Shown one piece after another: positions 36,952 to 46,573 of a DNA stretch of 64,000 nt. Made by a program: the position numbers and the translations under genes. This stretch comes from Aequorivita capsosiphonis DSM 23843 (lineage in GTDB: Bacteria; Bacteroidota; Bacteroidia; Flavobacteriales; Flavobacteriaceae). The DNA lies in assembly GCF_000429125.1 (NCBI RefSeq), contig NZ_AUBG01000012.1, positions 124,001 through 188,000 of the forward strand, given 5' to 3'. The notes beneath the pieces are model-generated. The model saw only the letters and a list, made by a program, of their open reading frames with translations, searched no databases and was not told the origin of the DNA. Within the stretch, counting starts at the first letter, position 1; each line of letters begins with the position of its first letter.

Positions 36952-37030
36952 AAACCTTAGATTAGATAATACAAACTTGATATTAACAAGTTAACATAAA
37001 TAATCGAAAGCGTTTATAGTTTGATACTTT

Positions 37031-38944
37031 TTAGGAAAGCGTATCCAAAGTCTCCTGAAGCATTTCCCAATCCTCCATTAACTTTTTGAGCTTCTTTTTC
37101 TTTTCTTGATATTTATCGAAAAAGTGAGGTTTTGCAATGGTTTCTTCGTAATTGATTAGTAGTTCGGTATCGATCTTGGCAATTTCCTTTTCCAAAGAAG
37201 AAATGGACGCTTCTACATTGCTCAATTTGTTTTTTGCAGATTTTAATTTCTTCTGAATTTCATATTCCTCTCCAGCGGTTCTTTTTTGTTTTCCTTCGTA
37301 AGGAACTACGGTTCGTTTTTCAGCCTCGCGAAGATTTTCAAGATTCCGTTGCTCCAAGAAATAATCAATATCGCCTAAATATTCCTTGATGTGACGATCT
37401 TTAAATTCGTAAACCTTATTGGTCAATCCCTGCAAGAAATCCCGGTCGTGAGACACCAAAAGGAGTGTTCCTTCAAAACTCTTTAAAGCGTCCTTTAAAA
37501 CGTTCTTAGATTTGATGTCAAGGTGGTTTGTAGGCTCATCCATCACAAGCACGTTGAAAGGCTGCAGAAGTAATTTTGCAAGAGCCAAACGGTTTCTTTC
37601 GCCACCACTAAGCACACGCACATATTTCTCTACTTCATCACCTCGGAAAAGGAAGGAACCCAGAATATCGCGAACGCGACTTCTATTTTTCTCGTTTGCG
37701 GCATCAATCATTGTATCAAGCACCGTTTTAGTACCATCCAGATAATCTGCTTGGTTTTGTGCAAAATAACCGATTTGCACGTTATGACCCAAAGTTAGTT
37801 TTCCCCTATGTTCTATTTCGCCTACAATTATCTTTGCAAGAGTTGATTTCCCTTGGCCGTTTTGACCTACAAAAGCAATTTTAGCTTCCCGGTCTACCAA
37901 TAGATCAACATCCTTTAAAACATTGTTGCTTCCGTAACTTTTTGAAATTTTCTCTGCCTCAATTACTACTTTTCCGGGAGTAACAGAAACTGGAAAACGC
38001 AGTGTCATCACACTATTATCATCTTCATCAACTTCAATACGATCAATCTTATCGAGTTTTTTAATAAGTGACTGCGCCATAGTTGCCTTGCTGGCTTTTG
38101 CGCGGAATTTATCAATCAACTTTTCAGTCTGTTCAATCTGCTTTTGTTGGTTTTTTTGCGAAGCCAATTGTTGCTCACGCAATTCATTCCGAAGTACTAA
38201 ATACTGTGTGTATGGTTTGTTGAAATCATAAATCTTTCCAAGTGAAATCTCAATGGTACGGTTGGTAACATTATCTAAAAACATTTTATCGTGCGAAACA
38301 ATCACCACGGCACCAACATAGCCTTTTAAAAACTCCTCCAACCAAAGGATTGATTCAATATCTAAGTGGTTTGTTGGCTCATCCAAAAGCAATATGTCGT
38401 TGTTTTGAAGTAACAGCTTTGCTAATTCAATACGCATACGCCAACCACCAGAGAAGGTTTCTGTCAGTTTTGTAAAATCCTCCCTTTGAAAACCTAAACC
38501 TTGTAAAATACGCTCCGTTTCACCTTGATAATTATAACCGCCGTGAATTTCGTATTGATGCTGAACATCGTTTAGATCGACCATTAGTTGGTGATATAAA
38601 TCACTTTCATAATCAGTACGTTCGGCAAGTTGGGTATTTATATGTTCAAGCTTTTTTTCCAATTTTTTAATTTCGGTAAAGGCTTCATATGATTCTTCCA
38701 ATACAGTTCTTCCCTTTTCAAAGTCGATATCCTGTTTTAGAAAGCCTATTGAAACTTCCTTATCCATGGCTATTTGTCCCGTATCGTATTCCTGTTCACC
38801 AGCGATAATCTTCAGCAAGGTAGATTTACCGGCACCATTTTTCCCTACTAAACCTACTCGATCGCCAGGTTTTAGTTGAAATGTGATTTTCTCGAATAAA
38901 TAGTCGCCTTGAAAGGAAACGGAAAGATTGTGAATATTGATCAT
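37031..38944 (-). CDS. ABC-F ATPase (Uup/EttA-like)
   Basis: This is a 637-residue protein with two ABC nucleotide-binding domains and no membrane helices. Walker A motifs are GKNGAGKST near residue 35 and GQNGQGKST near 350; signatures are FSGGW and LSGGE. The linker between them is the ABC-F arm (KNQQKQIEQTEKLIDK). A C-terminal coiled coil follows (KNKLSNVEASISSLEKEIAK). ABC-F proteins bind the ribosome. This layout fits the Uup/YheS group. Confidence 0.92.
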   Translation of the reverse strand: MINIHNLSVSFQGDYLFEKITFQLKPGDRVGLVGKNGAGKSTLLKIIAGEQEYDTGQIAMDKEVSIGFLKQDIDFEKGRTVLEESYEAFTEIKKLEKKLEHINTQLAERTDYESDLYHQLMVDLNDVQHQYEIHGGYNYQGETERILQGLGFQREDFTKLTETFSGGWRMRIELAKLLLQNNDILLLDEPTNHLDIESILWLEEFLKGYVGAVVIVSHDKMFLDNVTNRTIEISLGKIYDFNKPYTQYLVLRNELREQQLASQKNQQKQIEQTEKLIDKFRAKASKATMAQSLIKKLDKIDRIEVDEDDNSVMTLRFPVSVTPGKVVIEAEKISKSYGSNNVLKDVDLLVDREAKIAFVGQNGQGKSTLAKIIVGEIEHRGKLTLGHNVQIGYFAQNQADYLDGTKTVLDTMIDAANEKNRSRVRDILGSFLFRGDEVEKYVRVLSGGERNRLALAKLLLQPFNVLVMDEPTNHLDIKSKNVLKDALKSFEGTLLLVSHDRDFLQGLTNKVYEFKDRHIKEYLGDIDYFLEQRNLENLREAEKRTVVPYEGKQKRTAGEEYEIQKKLKSAKNKLSNVEASISSLEKEIAKIDTELLINYEETIAKPHFFDKYQEKKKKLKKLMEDWEMLQETLDTLS

Positions 38945-39075
38945 TTACTTTAATTAAGAATTGTAAAAAATTGAAAGCTATTTTGAAGTGTAAAGCTCGA
39001 AATATCTTTTATTCAGGATATAGCCTCAAAATTTTTGCAAAGATGCTTAATTTTGCAGCGTTAAAAAAACTGGCA

Positions 39076-39462
39076 ATGAAATTAATAAAAGGCACAAAAC
39101 TCTACAGTATCCTTACAGGAACCTGCCCCGTGTGCCATAAGGGTGATATGTATATGGAAAACAATCCGTATAAAATCACCAAAATCATGAAAATGCACGA
39201 TCATTGTAGCAATTGTGGCAAAAAGTACAAAATAGAACCTTCCTTCTTTTTTGGCGCCATGTATGTTAGCTATGGTGTTGGTATCGCTATTGCCGTAGCC
39301 GCCTTTATTATTGCATTCTTTTTCATTGGTTTAGACAGAAATTATACTTTCCTCGTAATTATTTTAAGCCAGGTAATACTATTCCCATATATCGTAAGAA
39401 TCTCTCGTAATATTTGGATCAATGTATTTGTTGATTACGATAAAAAGATTGCCGAACGTTGA
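39076..39462 (+). CDS. DUF983 membrane protein
   Basis: ATG at 39076 gives 128 residues, the usual DUF983 length; the frame extends upstream without conserved sequence. The N-terminus has two zinc-type pairs (TCPVCHKGDMY and HCSNCGKKYKIEPSFF), followed by two membrane helices. The pattern is typical of the family, which is common in Bacteroidota and Alphaproteobacteria. Function unknown. A -7-like TAATTTTG at 39048-39055 lies upstream. Confidence 0.88.
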   Translation: MKLIKGTKLYSILTGTCPVCHKGDMYMENNPYKITKIMKMHDHCSNCGKKYKIEPSFFFGAMYVSYGVGIAIAVAAFIIAFFFIGLDRNYTFLVIILSQVILFPYIVRISRNIWINVFVDYDKKIAER

Positions 39463-39471
39463 TCTATTCAG

Positions 39472-40530
39472 TTAAATTTTTTTCCAGGTTCTTGCCCTTT
39501 TAATATTCATTTCTTTTAACAACGGCACATCATCTTCTAAATGCTTATAAAGAATTACTGCCAACAAGGGCGCCATTAAAAAGCCTCTCGACCCTAGGCC
39601 ATTAAAGAAAACCAAATTTGAATGTTCTTCCCAAGCTCCAAGAAGCGGTCTGTGATCTCTCGTGGTTGGCCGTACTCCAGCGGTTTGCCCTACTACTTCA
39701 AAAGAATAATTGATACATGTTTTCAGTTTGGATAGTATTTCGTCTTTAGCACTTTCCGTCGGGTTTAAGCTATAATCATCACGACTGTAAGTTGCGCCCA
39801 CCTTATAGATGTCATTTCCCATAGGAATAACATATACCGGGCCTTTTAGAAGAGCTTCCAAGTTTAAGTCGGGAGCTTTGATAATTACATATTCGCCTTT
39901 GTTACCAACGATTGCATGTTTTGGAAAAAATGGATTTTCAACAACTTTTGCACCTTCTGCAAAAATGATTTTTGAAGCAGAAAAATCCTTATAAAAAACC
40001 TTGCTCTCTTTCTGTTGCAACAATTCATATTGAAAGGTTTCCGAAAGCAATACATCTTGGGCATTTAAAAACTCGCGGTAACCCGAAAGCAATTTTTTCG
40101 TTTTAATTTGCCCCGTTCCCAAAACTTCACCAAAACCGAATGGGGCTTCAATAGCGGAATTTGAGTTTTTTAAAAATTCCGAAGAAAGAAAGTTTTGCAG
40201 CTCTCTTTTGTCGGTTGCAACAGACCAATTGTTTTGTTCTTCAACACATTTAAAAATTCTTAAAACTGGCGTTTCTTGAAGTATGTGGCTTTCTAAATTT
40301 TCAGAAATGGTTCCATAAAATTTCTTTGCTACTGGAAAAAAGGCGGCAGCATTCCAAGCCGCAGTAAAACGTTTTAACACCGTAGGATTAAAAACTCCTC
40401 CTGACTTTGCAGTAGACCCGTCTTCACCACTATCTATAACTATAAACCGTTTATCATTTTTTTGTAATTGCTCGCAAAAGCTGATGCCCGCAATCCCCAA
40501 CCCAACAACAATATAATCTAACTGCTTCAT
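39472..40530 (-). CDS. FAD-dependent oxidoreductase (DAO family)
   Basis: This is a 352-residue protein with an N-terminal Rossmann fold (VVGLGIAGISFCEQL, GxGxxG) and the C-terminal FAD/substrate part with GVRPTTRDHRPLLG and FFNGLGSRGFLMAP, typical of the D-amino-acid-oxidase family. It likely oxidises an amine or amino acid, or works in tRNA wobble modification like the MnmC C-terminal domain. Substrate is not clear. It is convergent with the DUF983 gene, 9 bases apart. Confidence 0.88.
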   Translation of the reverse strand: MKQLDYIVVGLGIAGISFCEQLQKNDKRFIVIDSGEDGSTAKSGGVFNPTVLKRFTAAWNAAAFFPVAKKFYGTISENLESHILQETPVLRIFKCVEEQNNWSVATDKRELQNFLSSEFLKNSNSAIEAPFGFGEVLGTGQIKTKKLLSGYREFLNAQDVLLSETFQYELLQQKESKVFYKDFSASKIIFAEGAKVVENPFFPKHAIVGNKGEYVIIKAPDLNLEALLKGPVYVIPMGNDIYKVGATYSRDDYSLNPTESAKDEILSKLKTCINYSFEVVGQTAGVRPTTRDHRPLLGAWEEHSNLVFFNGLGSRGFLMAPLLAVILYKHLEDDVPLLKEMNIKRARTWKKI

Positions 40531-40590
40531 TATAATTTAATTATTCAAAATCTACACGCTTGAGTCAATAGGCTCCCAGTTTCGTGGGAA

Positions 40591-40629
40591 TAAAAAACCC
40601 TTCAACTTCCTGAATGGAATGTGAAGGGT
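40591..40629 (-). terminator. Terminator of the gldKLMN operon
   Basis: Just after the gldN stop on the minus strand, an 8-base stem (acccttca / tgaagggt) closes a 17-base loop and is followed by six T residues. Confidence 0.8.
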
Positions 40630-40657
40630 CTTTGCTAAGAATTAATTTATCTATGGA

Positions 40658-41557
40658 TTAATAATTCCACAAATCTAATTCAGTATTACGTATTTGTTCC
40701 TTGATTCTATCAGACTCCAACAACTGCATTAATGCATTATCATTAATATAGTCTTTCACATCTCTGTCTCCTTGAACGTTATCTTCCTTGTATATTACAC
40801 CGTTAAAACGTCTTGAATTCAACAAATGGTCAAATGAGACTGGTTGTGAGGTATTCTTTCGGTTAAAGGCTTTGGCTTCGTGCAAAACTTCACGAGCGGC
40901 TGGAAACCAAATCCAAAACAATTCCACTTTTGCATCAAGTCCATCATCTGGGAAAGCTTTAGAACGTGCTTCATTGGCAACAGGACAAATACCCAGCAAC
41001 CTATATCTAAGCTCGCCTTGGCGCTTATCAATATACCAATAGCCTCTAATGTGATATTCTGAAATATCACCTGCGTCCAAAGAAAAACGACGAACGTATT
41101 GTGGATCTACCACACCTTCGGCATTGAATTGTTCAATCCCTAAGTCAGTGGTATCGCTATAGACCAGTGAGGCTTCAATATCCTTTAACGTACGTTTCTC
41201 AGTAAAATATGAGTCTGAATACACGCTTTCAATCTTTCCGTTTTTAATGTTTTTTACCAAAACATCATAAAGAGATCGTCTGCTAGCACCAATATTATTG
41301 GTATCTATGGGATAATACAAGGGGAAATTTACCCTCTCATCTAGGTCTATGATTTCCCAAGTTGCTTTAGACCACATAACATAGCGGTCGTCCGTATATC
41401 CATAAGGCAACGGCTTATCATTATCATAGGCAATCTGCGCTTCCGTCTTTTTGCCTATTTCTTCTGGTGTTTTGGCGTTAAGAATGTTTACCTGTGCATT
41501 TGCACCAGCCATCATTCCTAAACCAAAAACACATAAAACAAGGTTTCTCAAATTCAT
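40658..41557 (-). CDS. gldN: Gliding/type IX secretion protein GldN
   Basis: This is a 299-residue exported protein with a signal peptide cleaved after GANAQ. The body has the GldN pattern DRYVMWSKATWEIIDLDERVN and RLLGICPVANEARS. GldN works with GldK in the periplasmic ring of the type IX secretion system. It is the last gene of the gldK-gldL-gldM-gldN operon and is followed by a terminator. Confidence 0.95.
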   Translation of the reverse strand: MNLRNLVLCVFGLGMMAGANAQVNILNAKTPEEIGKKTEAQIAYDNDKPLPYGYTDDRYVMWSKATWEIIDLDERVNFPLYYPIDTNNIGASRRSLYDVLVKNIKNGKIESVYSDSYFTEKRTLKDIEASLVYSDTTDLGIEQFNAEGVVDPQYVRRFSLDAGDISEYHIRGYWYIDKRQGELRYRLLGICPVANEARSKAFPDDGLDAKVELFWIWFPAAREVLHEAKAFNRKNTSQPVSFDHLLNSRRFNGVIYKEDNVQGDRDVKDYINDNALMQLLESDRIKEQIRNTELDLWNY

Positions 41558-41576
41558 ACCTAAAAGGGTTTTAATA

Positions 41577-43160
41577 CTAATTTGTCAATTCAATAAATAC
41601 CGGAGAAGTTCTTTTTAACTTAACACTACTTCCAGAAATGCTTGTATTAATATCGAATATCTGAACGGTTTCTCCACGACCAGCTCTTTTTAGAGCAGAT
41701 TTTGCAGCTCCGTTCAATTTGTTTCCGTTTACTTTTACCGTTGGTTGGCCAGAAACTTTAAAGCTAAATCCAGTTACATTCAATTTCAGTGCAAAATCGA
41801 AATCTTGCAACGCGGCACCAATACTTGAAATCTCCAATCCTTGACGTTCCATACGTACAGGACCTCCATTACCATCTTCCCCACGAACGGTTCCAACTGG
41901 GCTAGGAATATCCTTGATACGGAATTCAGATTTGGAGCCTACAGGTTTACCATCTGGCAAAGTTCCATTGGCACTTATAGTAACAGTTCTTCCAGCTCCA
42001 GGACGCATTACATACTTGCTACCAGAAACTTTTGAAAGTCCAGCTGCCGAAGCGTTTACTTTATTGTCTGGAATTCCAGGAATAGAAACCGTCATCGGGT
42101 TGTCTACACCGCGATATACCACGTTCATTTTATCTGCAGCAATTACTGCCGAGTTAGGCATTGAAATGGTTGCAAAAGAGCGATCCACCTTTACTTCAGT
42201 TTCATCACCACCTTCACCATAGTACAAGTTTCCTTCAATCTTATGATCTCCAGGAGAACCTGCGCTCACGCTTAATTTAATTTTACCTCCTTCAAAGGTA
42301 TAATCAGTTCCTTCCACCAATTTTCTGCCATCTAAAGTAAGTTCTGCTCTCTTTGGTTTTGTACTTTCATCAGTACGGCCTAAAACAATAGAACCATCAA
42401 ATTGCTCCCCAGCATAATAAGCTGATTTTGAGGTTTCCAATAAAGTTGAGTAATTACTGAAAGATAATGCAGCTGCTTGTTGACCCGCTAACATTCTTTG
42501 TAAAACCTCACTTTTAGTGGTTTTAATATCTGCTTGTATCTGTGTCAATTTGGTTAAAGAGGCTACTAATGGAAAACCTTCGTAGTTATAATTTAACCAT
42601 TTTACCTTTTTACCGTTGCGATTTGTAACTTCGGAAGTAGAAAAATTTGATTCGATAGACGCTTTGATTTCCTCAACACCAGCAACTTTAGCTAATGCAG
42701 GATCAGACAAAACCGAAATCATCTCTGTACGGTAGGTATTTATTTTATCTAAAAATTCCTGCCCTTCTGCTTTATATTTATCGCCTTTGAAGAAACGCTG
42801 ATCAAAGAAATCTGCCTTATCCATTACTTCGTAATCTGACGGATCTTTAATTTTAGAAATGGATTCAGATTTAAGCGTTGTTAAATAGTTGTCCAATTCA
42901 TCAGAAATCTGTGAAATTTCATCTGCCTTTGCTTTTACAGCAGCATATTGTGCTGGTTCGTCAGATGCTTTAACAGCCAATCCGTCCATAAAAGCTTGGT
43001 TGCGCTCTCCAGTTGCTACATTGGCAACTGTTATTTTTTCGTTTAATAGTCCAAAAGCCGATAAGACTTCTTTAGACATGTTAAGTGCTAGCATTGCAAT
43101 GAAAACCAAATACATCAGGTTAATCATTCGTTGCCTTGGGGATAGTTTTCCTCCTGCCAT
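41577..43160 (-). CDS. gldM: Gliding/type IX secretion motor protein GldM
   Basis: This is a 527-residue protein. One N-terminal membrane helix (MINLMYLVFIAMLALNMSKE) precedes a long periplasmic part. The helix is the part that pairs with GldL to form the proton-driven motor; the periplasmic domains reach the GldK/GldN ring. Gene order and size match the operon in Flavobacterium johnsoniae. Confidence 0.95.
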   Translation of the reverse strand: MAGGKLSPRQRMINLMYLVFIAMLALNMSKEVLSAFGLLNEKITVANVATGERNQAFMDGLAVKASDEPAQYAAVKAKADEISQISDELDNYLTTLKSESISKIKDPSDYEVMDKADFFDQRFFKGDKYKAEGQEFLDKINTYRTEMISVLSDPALAKVAGVEEIKASIESNFSTSEVTNRNGKKVKWLNYNYEGFPLVASLTKLTQIQADIKTTKSEVLQRMLAGQQAAALSFSNYSTLLETSKSAYYAGEQFDGSIVLGRTDESTKPKRAELTLDGRKLVEGTDYTFEGGKIKLSVSAGSPGDHKIEGNLYYGEGGDETEVKVDRSFATISMPNSAVIAADKMNVVYRGVDNPMTVSIPGIPDNKVNASAAGLSKVSGSKYVMRPGAGRTVTISANGTLPDGKPVGSKSEFRIKDIPSPVGTVRGEDGNGGPVRMERQGLEISSIGAALQDFDFALKLNVTGFSFKVSGQPTVKVNGNKLNGAAKSALKRAGRGETVQIFDINTSISGSSVKLKRTSPVFIELTN

Positions 43161-43204
43161 TTTTATTCTTTTTTAAAGATTAATAATTAAGGTGAGAACC
43201 TATC

Positions 43205-43861
43205 TTAGTTTTTTGGTGTCATTGCAGTAAGCATACCTCCGTAAACTCCGTTCAAAGAAGAAAGGTTGGTAGCTAAATGCTTCATTTGTTGCTTTAATTG
43301 CTCTGCATTTTCAGCAGCTTCAATATTGGCCTCCGTTTGACGGCTAGTTGACTCGATTTGAACTTTGTAAAGGTTGTTCAATGAATCCATTTGTGCAGCT
43401 GCAAGCGCCATCTCTTCGCTATATTTTTTAGTAGAGCTCATTGCTTCGGCAGTAGGAGCCATGCTTTTAGTTGCTCCCTCAAAAGAACGAATGCTGGTTG
43501 AGAGGCTGTTCATAAGATCAGAGTCTATACGAGCATCTTTAAGCATCTCATCTAATTTTTTAGACAAAAGACCTTGTGTAGCTTCAGGCTCCTCTTTTAC
43601 TAATCCTTTACGGGTAGTTCCAGCACCTCCTGACAATTCAGGATAAACCAAAGACCAATCTAAATCGTCATCAACTGGTTCAAAAGCTGAAATTGCGAAA
43701 ATAATAGCCTCCGTAATAAGACCGATTGCCAAAAGAAGACCTCCGTTCAATGGGCCTAATTCCCAGTGAAGAATTTTGAAAAGTGCTCCCAAAATTACAA
43801 CGGATGCTCCAAGGCCATAGGCCATATTAAATAGTTTCTTTGATGATTTTGCTTGTGCCAT
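43205..43861 (-). CDS. gldL: Gliding/type IX secretion motor protein GldL
   Basis: This is a 218-residue inner-membrane protein with two helices near the N-terminus (YGLGASVVILGALFKILHW, then LLLAIGLITEAIIFAISAFE). The glutamates in the second helix region are the known proton-path residues of GldL. A long cytosolic helical part with SLSTSIRSFEGATKS and a coiled C-terminus follows. It pairs with GldM to power secretion and gliding. Confidence 0.95.
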   Translation of the reverse strand: MAQAKSSKKLFNMAYGLGASVVILGALFKILHWELGPLNGGLLLAIGLITEAIIFAISAFEPVDDDLDWSLVYPELSGGAGTTRKGLVKEEPEATQGLLSKKLDEMLKDARIDSDLMNSLSTSIRSFEGATKSMAPTAEAMSSTKKYSEEMALAAAQMDSLNNLYKVQIESTSRQTEANIEAAENAEQLKQQMKHLATNLSSLNGVYGGMLTAMTPKN

Positions 43862-43922
43862 AATGAATTGGGTTTTTGTTGAGAGTTTTAGTTAAGGTTA
43901 TTTTAGTTAAGTAATTACGAAA

Positions 43923-45296
43923 TTAGCGAGCGTCGCCAAAATTTTCATTTAAGGTTACATCAGTTCCCATATAATCCTGAACAGTTCTAAAGCCAATATA
44001 GCTTCTTGCAGAATCTGCATATTCAAAATCACGGGTACTCACTTGAAGATAGTATGCTACATCTTTCCAAGAACCACCACGAACAACTTTTCGCATATTC
44101 TCGGTGTCGTTCACATTTGGATTCATGGAAGAAGAATAATCATAAGAAGCGGGATCGTAAGAGGAAGCTACCCACTCGGCAACATTTCCAGACATATTGT
44201 AAAGGTTATAATCATTGGCCTCATAAGATTTTGCCTCTACCGTGTAAAGCGCCTGATCTGCGGCATAATCTCCACGAAGCGGCTTAAAGTTTGCCATAAA
44301 GCATCCTCTATCGTTTTTGGTATAAGGGCCACCCCAAGGATATGTAGCAGATTGCAATCCACCACGTGCAGCATATTCCCACTCAGCTTCACCAGGAAGA
44401 CGGAAAGCGTTTACTTGCTGACGTTTTTTAGATTTTTGATATGCATTTTTGTATAAAGTTCTCCAAGCGCAAAAAGCCTTGGCTTGTTGCCAGTTTACGC
44501 CAACTACAGGATAGTCACCATAAGCATTATGCCAAAAATAATCATTGTGCATTGGCTCATTATATGAATAATTAAAATCTCTAATCCAAACTGTAGTATC
44601 TGGATAAATATTTAATTCTTCTTGTTTTATGAAATCTTTTCTTCTCTTAGACTTATCGCGAGCAGCAGCTTCAATATCCATATAGGTATATTGAAATTTT
44701 AATTTGGAAACATCAATTGTTCTTTGACCGTTATACGCTTCTTCAGCAGGAATGTACATGGTATCCATTACTTCAGAATAGTATTCATCTGGATACTTCG
44801 AGGTGTCCCATATTAATGGAATTCTATCATTAAGCTTTCTTCCAGCATAATAATCTTCACCCATTCCAAAATAATTGTCATACATATACTGGTCGTATGG
44901 AGTCATCTCTTCATTTTCTTGGTCCACAAAGGCAAAGTCCCCAACACCACCATCTCCAGGGGTTGCCCCTACCTCATCGGCCATAATAGCCAAACGAAGT
45001 CTCACGGTAGAGTCTCGCACCCAATGAACAAATTGACGATACTCAGAATTGGTTATCTCTGTTTCGTCCATATAGAAAGATCGAACCGTAACGGTTTTTG
45101 TTGGCGCATCATTAAGGGCAACAAAATCATCGTCACTTTTCCCCATAATAAATGATCCACCTGGGACAAGCGTCATTCCATAAGGTTTTTCAGGAAACCA
45201 TTTTTTACCTTTAACCCCAACCAGTTCTCCCCTGTCTCCAGAGTTACAACTGAATAAAAAGGCAACGATCGCAGTCAATGCAATAAACTTCTTCAT
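43923..45296 (-). CDS. gldK: Gliding/type IX secretion lipoprotein GldK
   Basis: This is a 457-residue lipoprotein: signal KKFIALTAIVAFLFSC with lipobox. The rest is a formylglycine-generating-enzyme-like (SUMF1) fold: GMTLVPGGSFIMGKSDDDF start, VGVNWQQAKAFCAWRT, RLPGEAEWEYAARGG, and the late RGGSWKD. GldK sits under the outer membrane in the T9SS ring. A strong promoter lies upstream (45331-45361). It is the first gene of the operon. Confidence 0.96.
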   Translation of the reverse strand: MKKFIALTAIVAFLFSCNSGDRGELVGVKGKKWFPEKPYGMTLVPGGSFIMGKSDDDFVALNDAPTKTVTVRSFYMDETEITNSEYRQFVHWVRDSTVRLRLAIMADEVGATPGDGGVGDFAFVDQENEEMTPYDQYMYDNYFGMGEDYYAGRKLNDRIPLIWDTSKYPDEYYSEVMDTMYIPAEEAYNGQRTIDVSKLKFQYTYMDIEAAARDKSKRRKDFIKQEELNIYPDTTVWIRDFNYSYNEPMHNDYFWHNAYGDYPVVGVNWQQAKAFCAWRTLYKNAYQKSKKRQQVNAFRLPGEAEWEYAARGGLQSATYPWGGPYTKNDRGCFMANFKPLRGDYAADQALYTVEAKSYEANDYNLYNMSGNVAEWVASSYDPASYDYSSSMNPNVNDTENMRKVVRGGSWKDVAYYLQVSTRDFEYADSARSYIGFRTVQDYMGTDVTLNENFGDAR

Positions 45297-45330
45297 AGGT
45301 ATTTAGGTTAAATTTCGGGAGTTATGGGCG

Positions 45331-45361
45331 CAAACCTATCTATAAAATTTCTAAAAAACAA
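45331..45361 (-). promoter_or_regulatory. gldKLMN promoter
   Basis: On the minus strand TTG, a 20-base spacer and TAGGTTTG match the Bacteroidota promoter consensus. The -7 box lies 35 bases before the gldK start. Confidence 0.78.
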
Positions 45362-45409
45362 TTTTTTTTTTGAAAAATCATAGAACCCGGTATTAATTGT
45401 ATTGTTTGA

Positions 45410-46573
45410 TTATACTTCGTTTTTGTGGCGGGCTTTTAGCCACCGTTCAGGAATTTCCTGATCACACGCACCCAAATATTCGCCATAAGTGCAAGGTAAT
45501 AACGTTCGCCTTTTTAATTTATTATTAACATTTGAAAGAAAAGGCAAAACAATCCACCACCTTTCTGTTTTATTACTCTTTTTAAACTCCAATACCTCAT
45601 CATCAATAGGAACTTTATAGGAAGTGAAGAGCCTTTCATTTTCAAAATCATCATCTTCCACCCTAAAATTGAAACCTTCAATAAAGTACCAGACTATTTG
45701 GGCAACCAACATGGCGCCACTCTTACTCTCAATAGAATCGCTAAGCTCAAAAACACCAAAAGACTTCACGCTATTGCTAATGCCGGCATAACGAGAAATA
45801 GCACAAATCTCACGACCGTCAAAACCATTTGGACTTTCGTTAGTTTTATAACTTAATTCTGCGCTTTTTATTGCTGTAACATCTAAGGTAACCATATCTG
45901 CATCACGCAGTAAAGGTTCTACAACAGTAATATCTGCGGTAACTTCCCCCAATCTATAAGCATCAAAAAACAACTTTTCCATTAAGGCTATTTCCTGAGG
46001 GGCATTAAAAAAAGATTGGTATCCAAGTACGCTATAATTAAAAAGATTATAAGGTTGTTCCACCACCATTTTTCCTACATAAGACTTGTTTGAAATAGGC
46101 AATTCAGCATTTCCAAGATCAAAACGGTTGTCTATATTAACCACGTTAACCATTTCTCCCCTTCCATCATAGGCGCGATATTGTGCAAAAGCCAAGTCCT
46201 GACTCCCACCGAGAATTAGAGGTACTATATTTTTATTCAACAGAGCCGCGATAACTTCTTTGGCGGCAAAGCGAGTATCCTCAGGAGTTTCCCCTTTTTC
46301 AATATCACCAAGATCAATTATTTTGTAATTCCAATTTCCTGGATATAATGCATACAAGGCTTTTCGATAGGGATCAAAAGAGATGGTAGCACCCATAAAA
46401 TCGAGATCTGCGCGGTTTTCCTTAATACCAAGGATTGCAAATTTAACCTTCTTTAAATCGGGTAATTCACCTGCTTTTGAATGGACTTCAATTTGTTTTC
46501 CCAATGTTCCCAATGGCAAAAATTCACGATGGGCTAAAACTTTTTTAGAAACTGGTGCTAAAAATTCTATCAT
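45410..46573 (-). CDS. Arginase-fold protein (formimidoylglutamase-like), metal ligands degraded
   Basis: This is a 387-residue protein of the arginase/formimidoylglutamase (ureohydrolase) family. The fold motifs are recognisable but changed: GGDH is GGSQD, DAHxD is DNRFD, and SxDxDxxDP is TLDVTAIKS. Three of the six expected metal ligands are therefore replaced, which speaks against a normal dimanganese enzyme. Its start overlaps the topA stop by one base (TAATG), and gldK follows 114 bases past its stop, a context remembered from other Flavobacteriaceae. Annotation tools will probably name it formimidoylglutamase; a non-catalytic role is inferred. Confidence 0.8.
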   Translation of the reverse strand: MIEFLAPVSKKVLAHREFLPLGTLGKQIEVHSKAGELPDLKKVKFAILGIKENRADLDFMGATISFDPYRKALYALYPGNWNYKIIDLGDIEKGETPEDTRFAAKEVIAALLNKNIVPLILGGSQDLAFAQYRAYDGRGEMVNVVNIDNRFDLGNAELPISNKSYVGKMVVEQPYNLFNYSVLGYQSFFNAPQEIALMEKLFFDAYRLGEVTADITVVEPLLRDADMVTLDVTAIKSAELSYKTNESPNGFDGREICAISRYAGISNSVKSFGVFELSDSIESKSGAMLVAQIVWYFIEGFNFRVEDDDFENERLFTSYKVPIDDEVLEFKKSNKTERWWIVLPFLSNVNNKLKRRTLLPCTYGEYLGACDQEIPERWLKARHKNEV

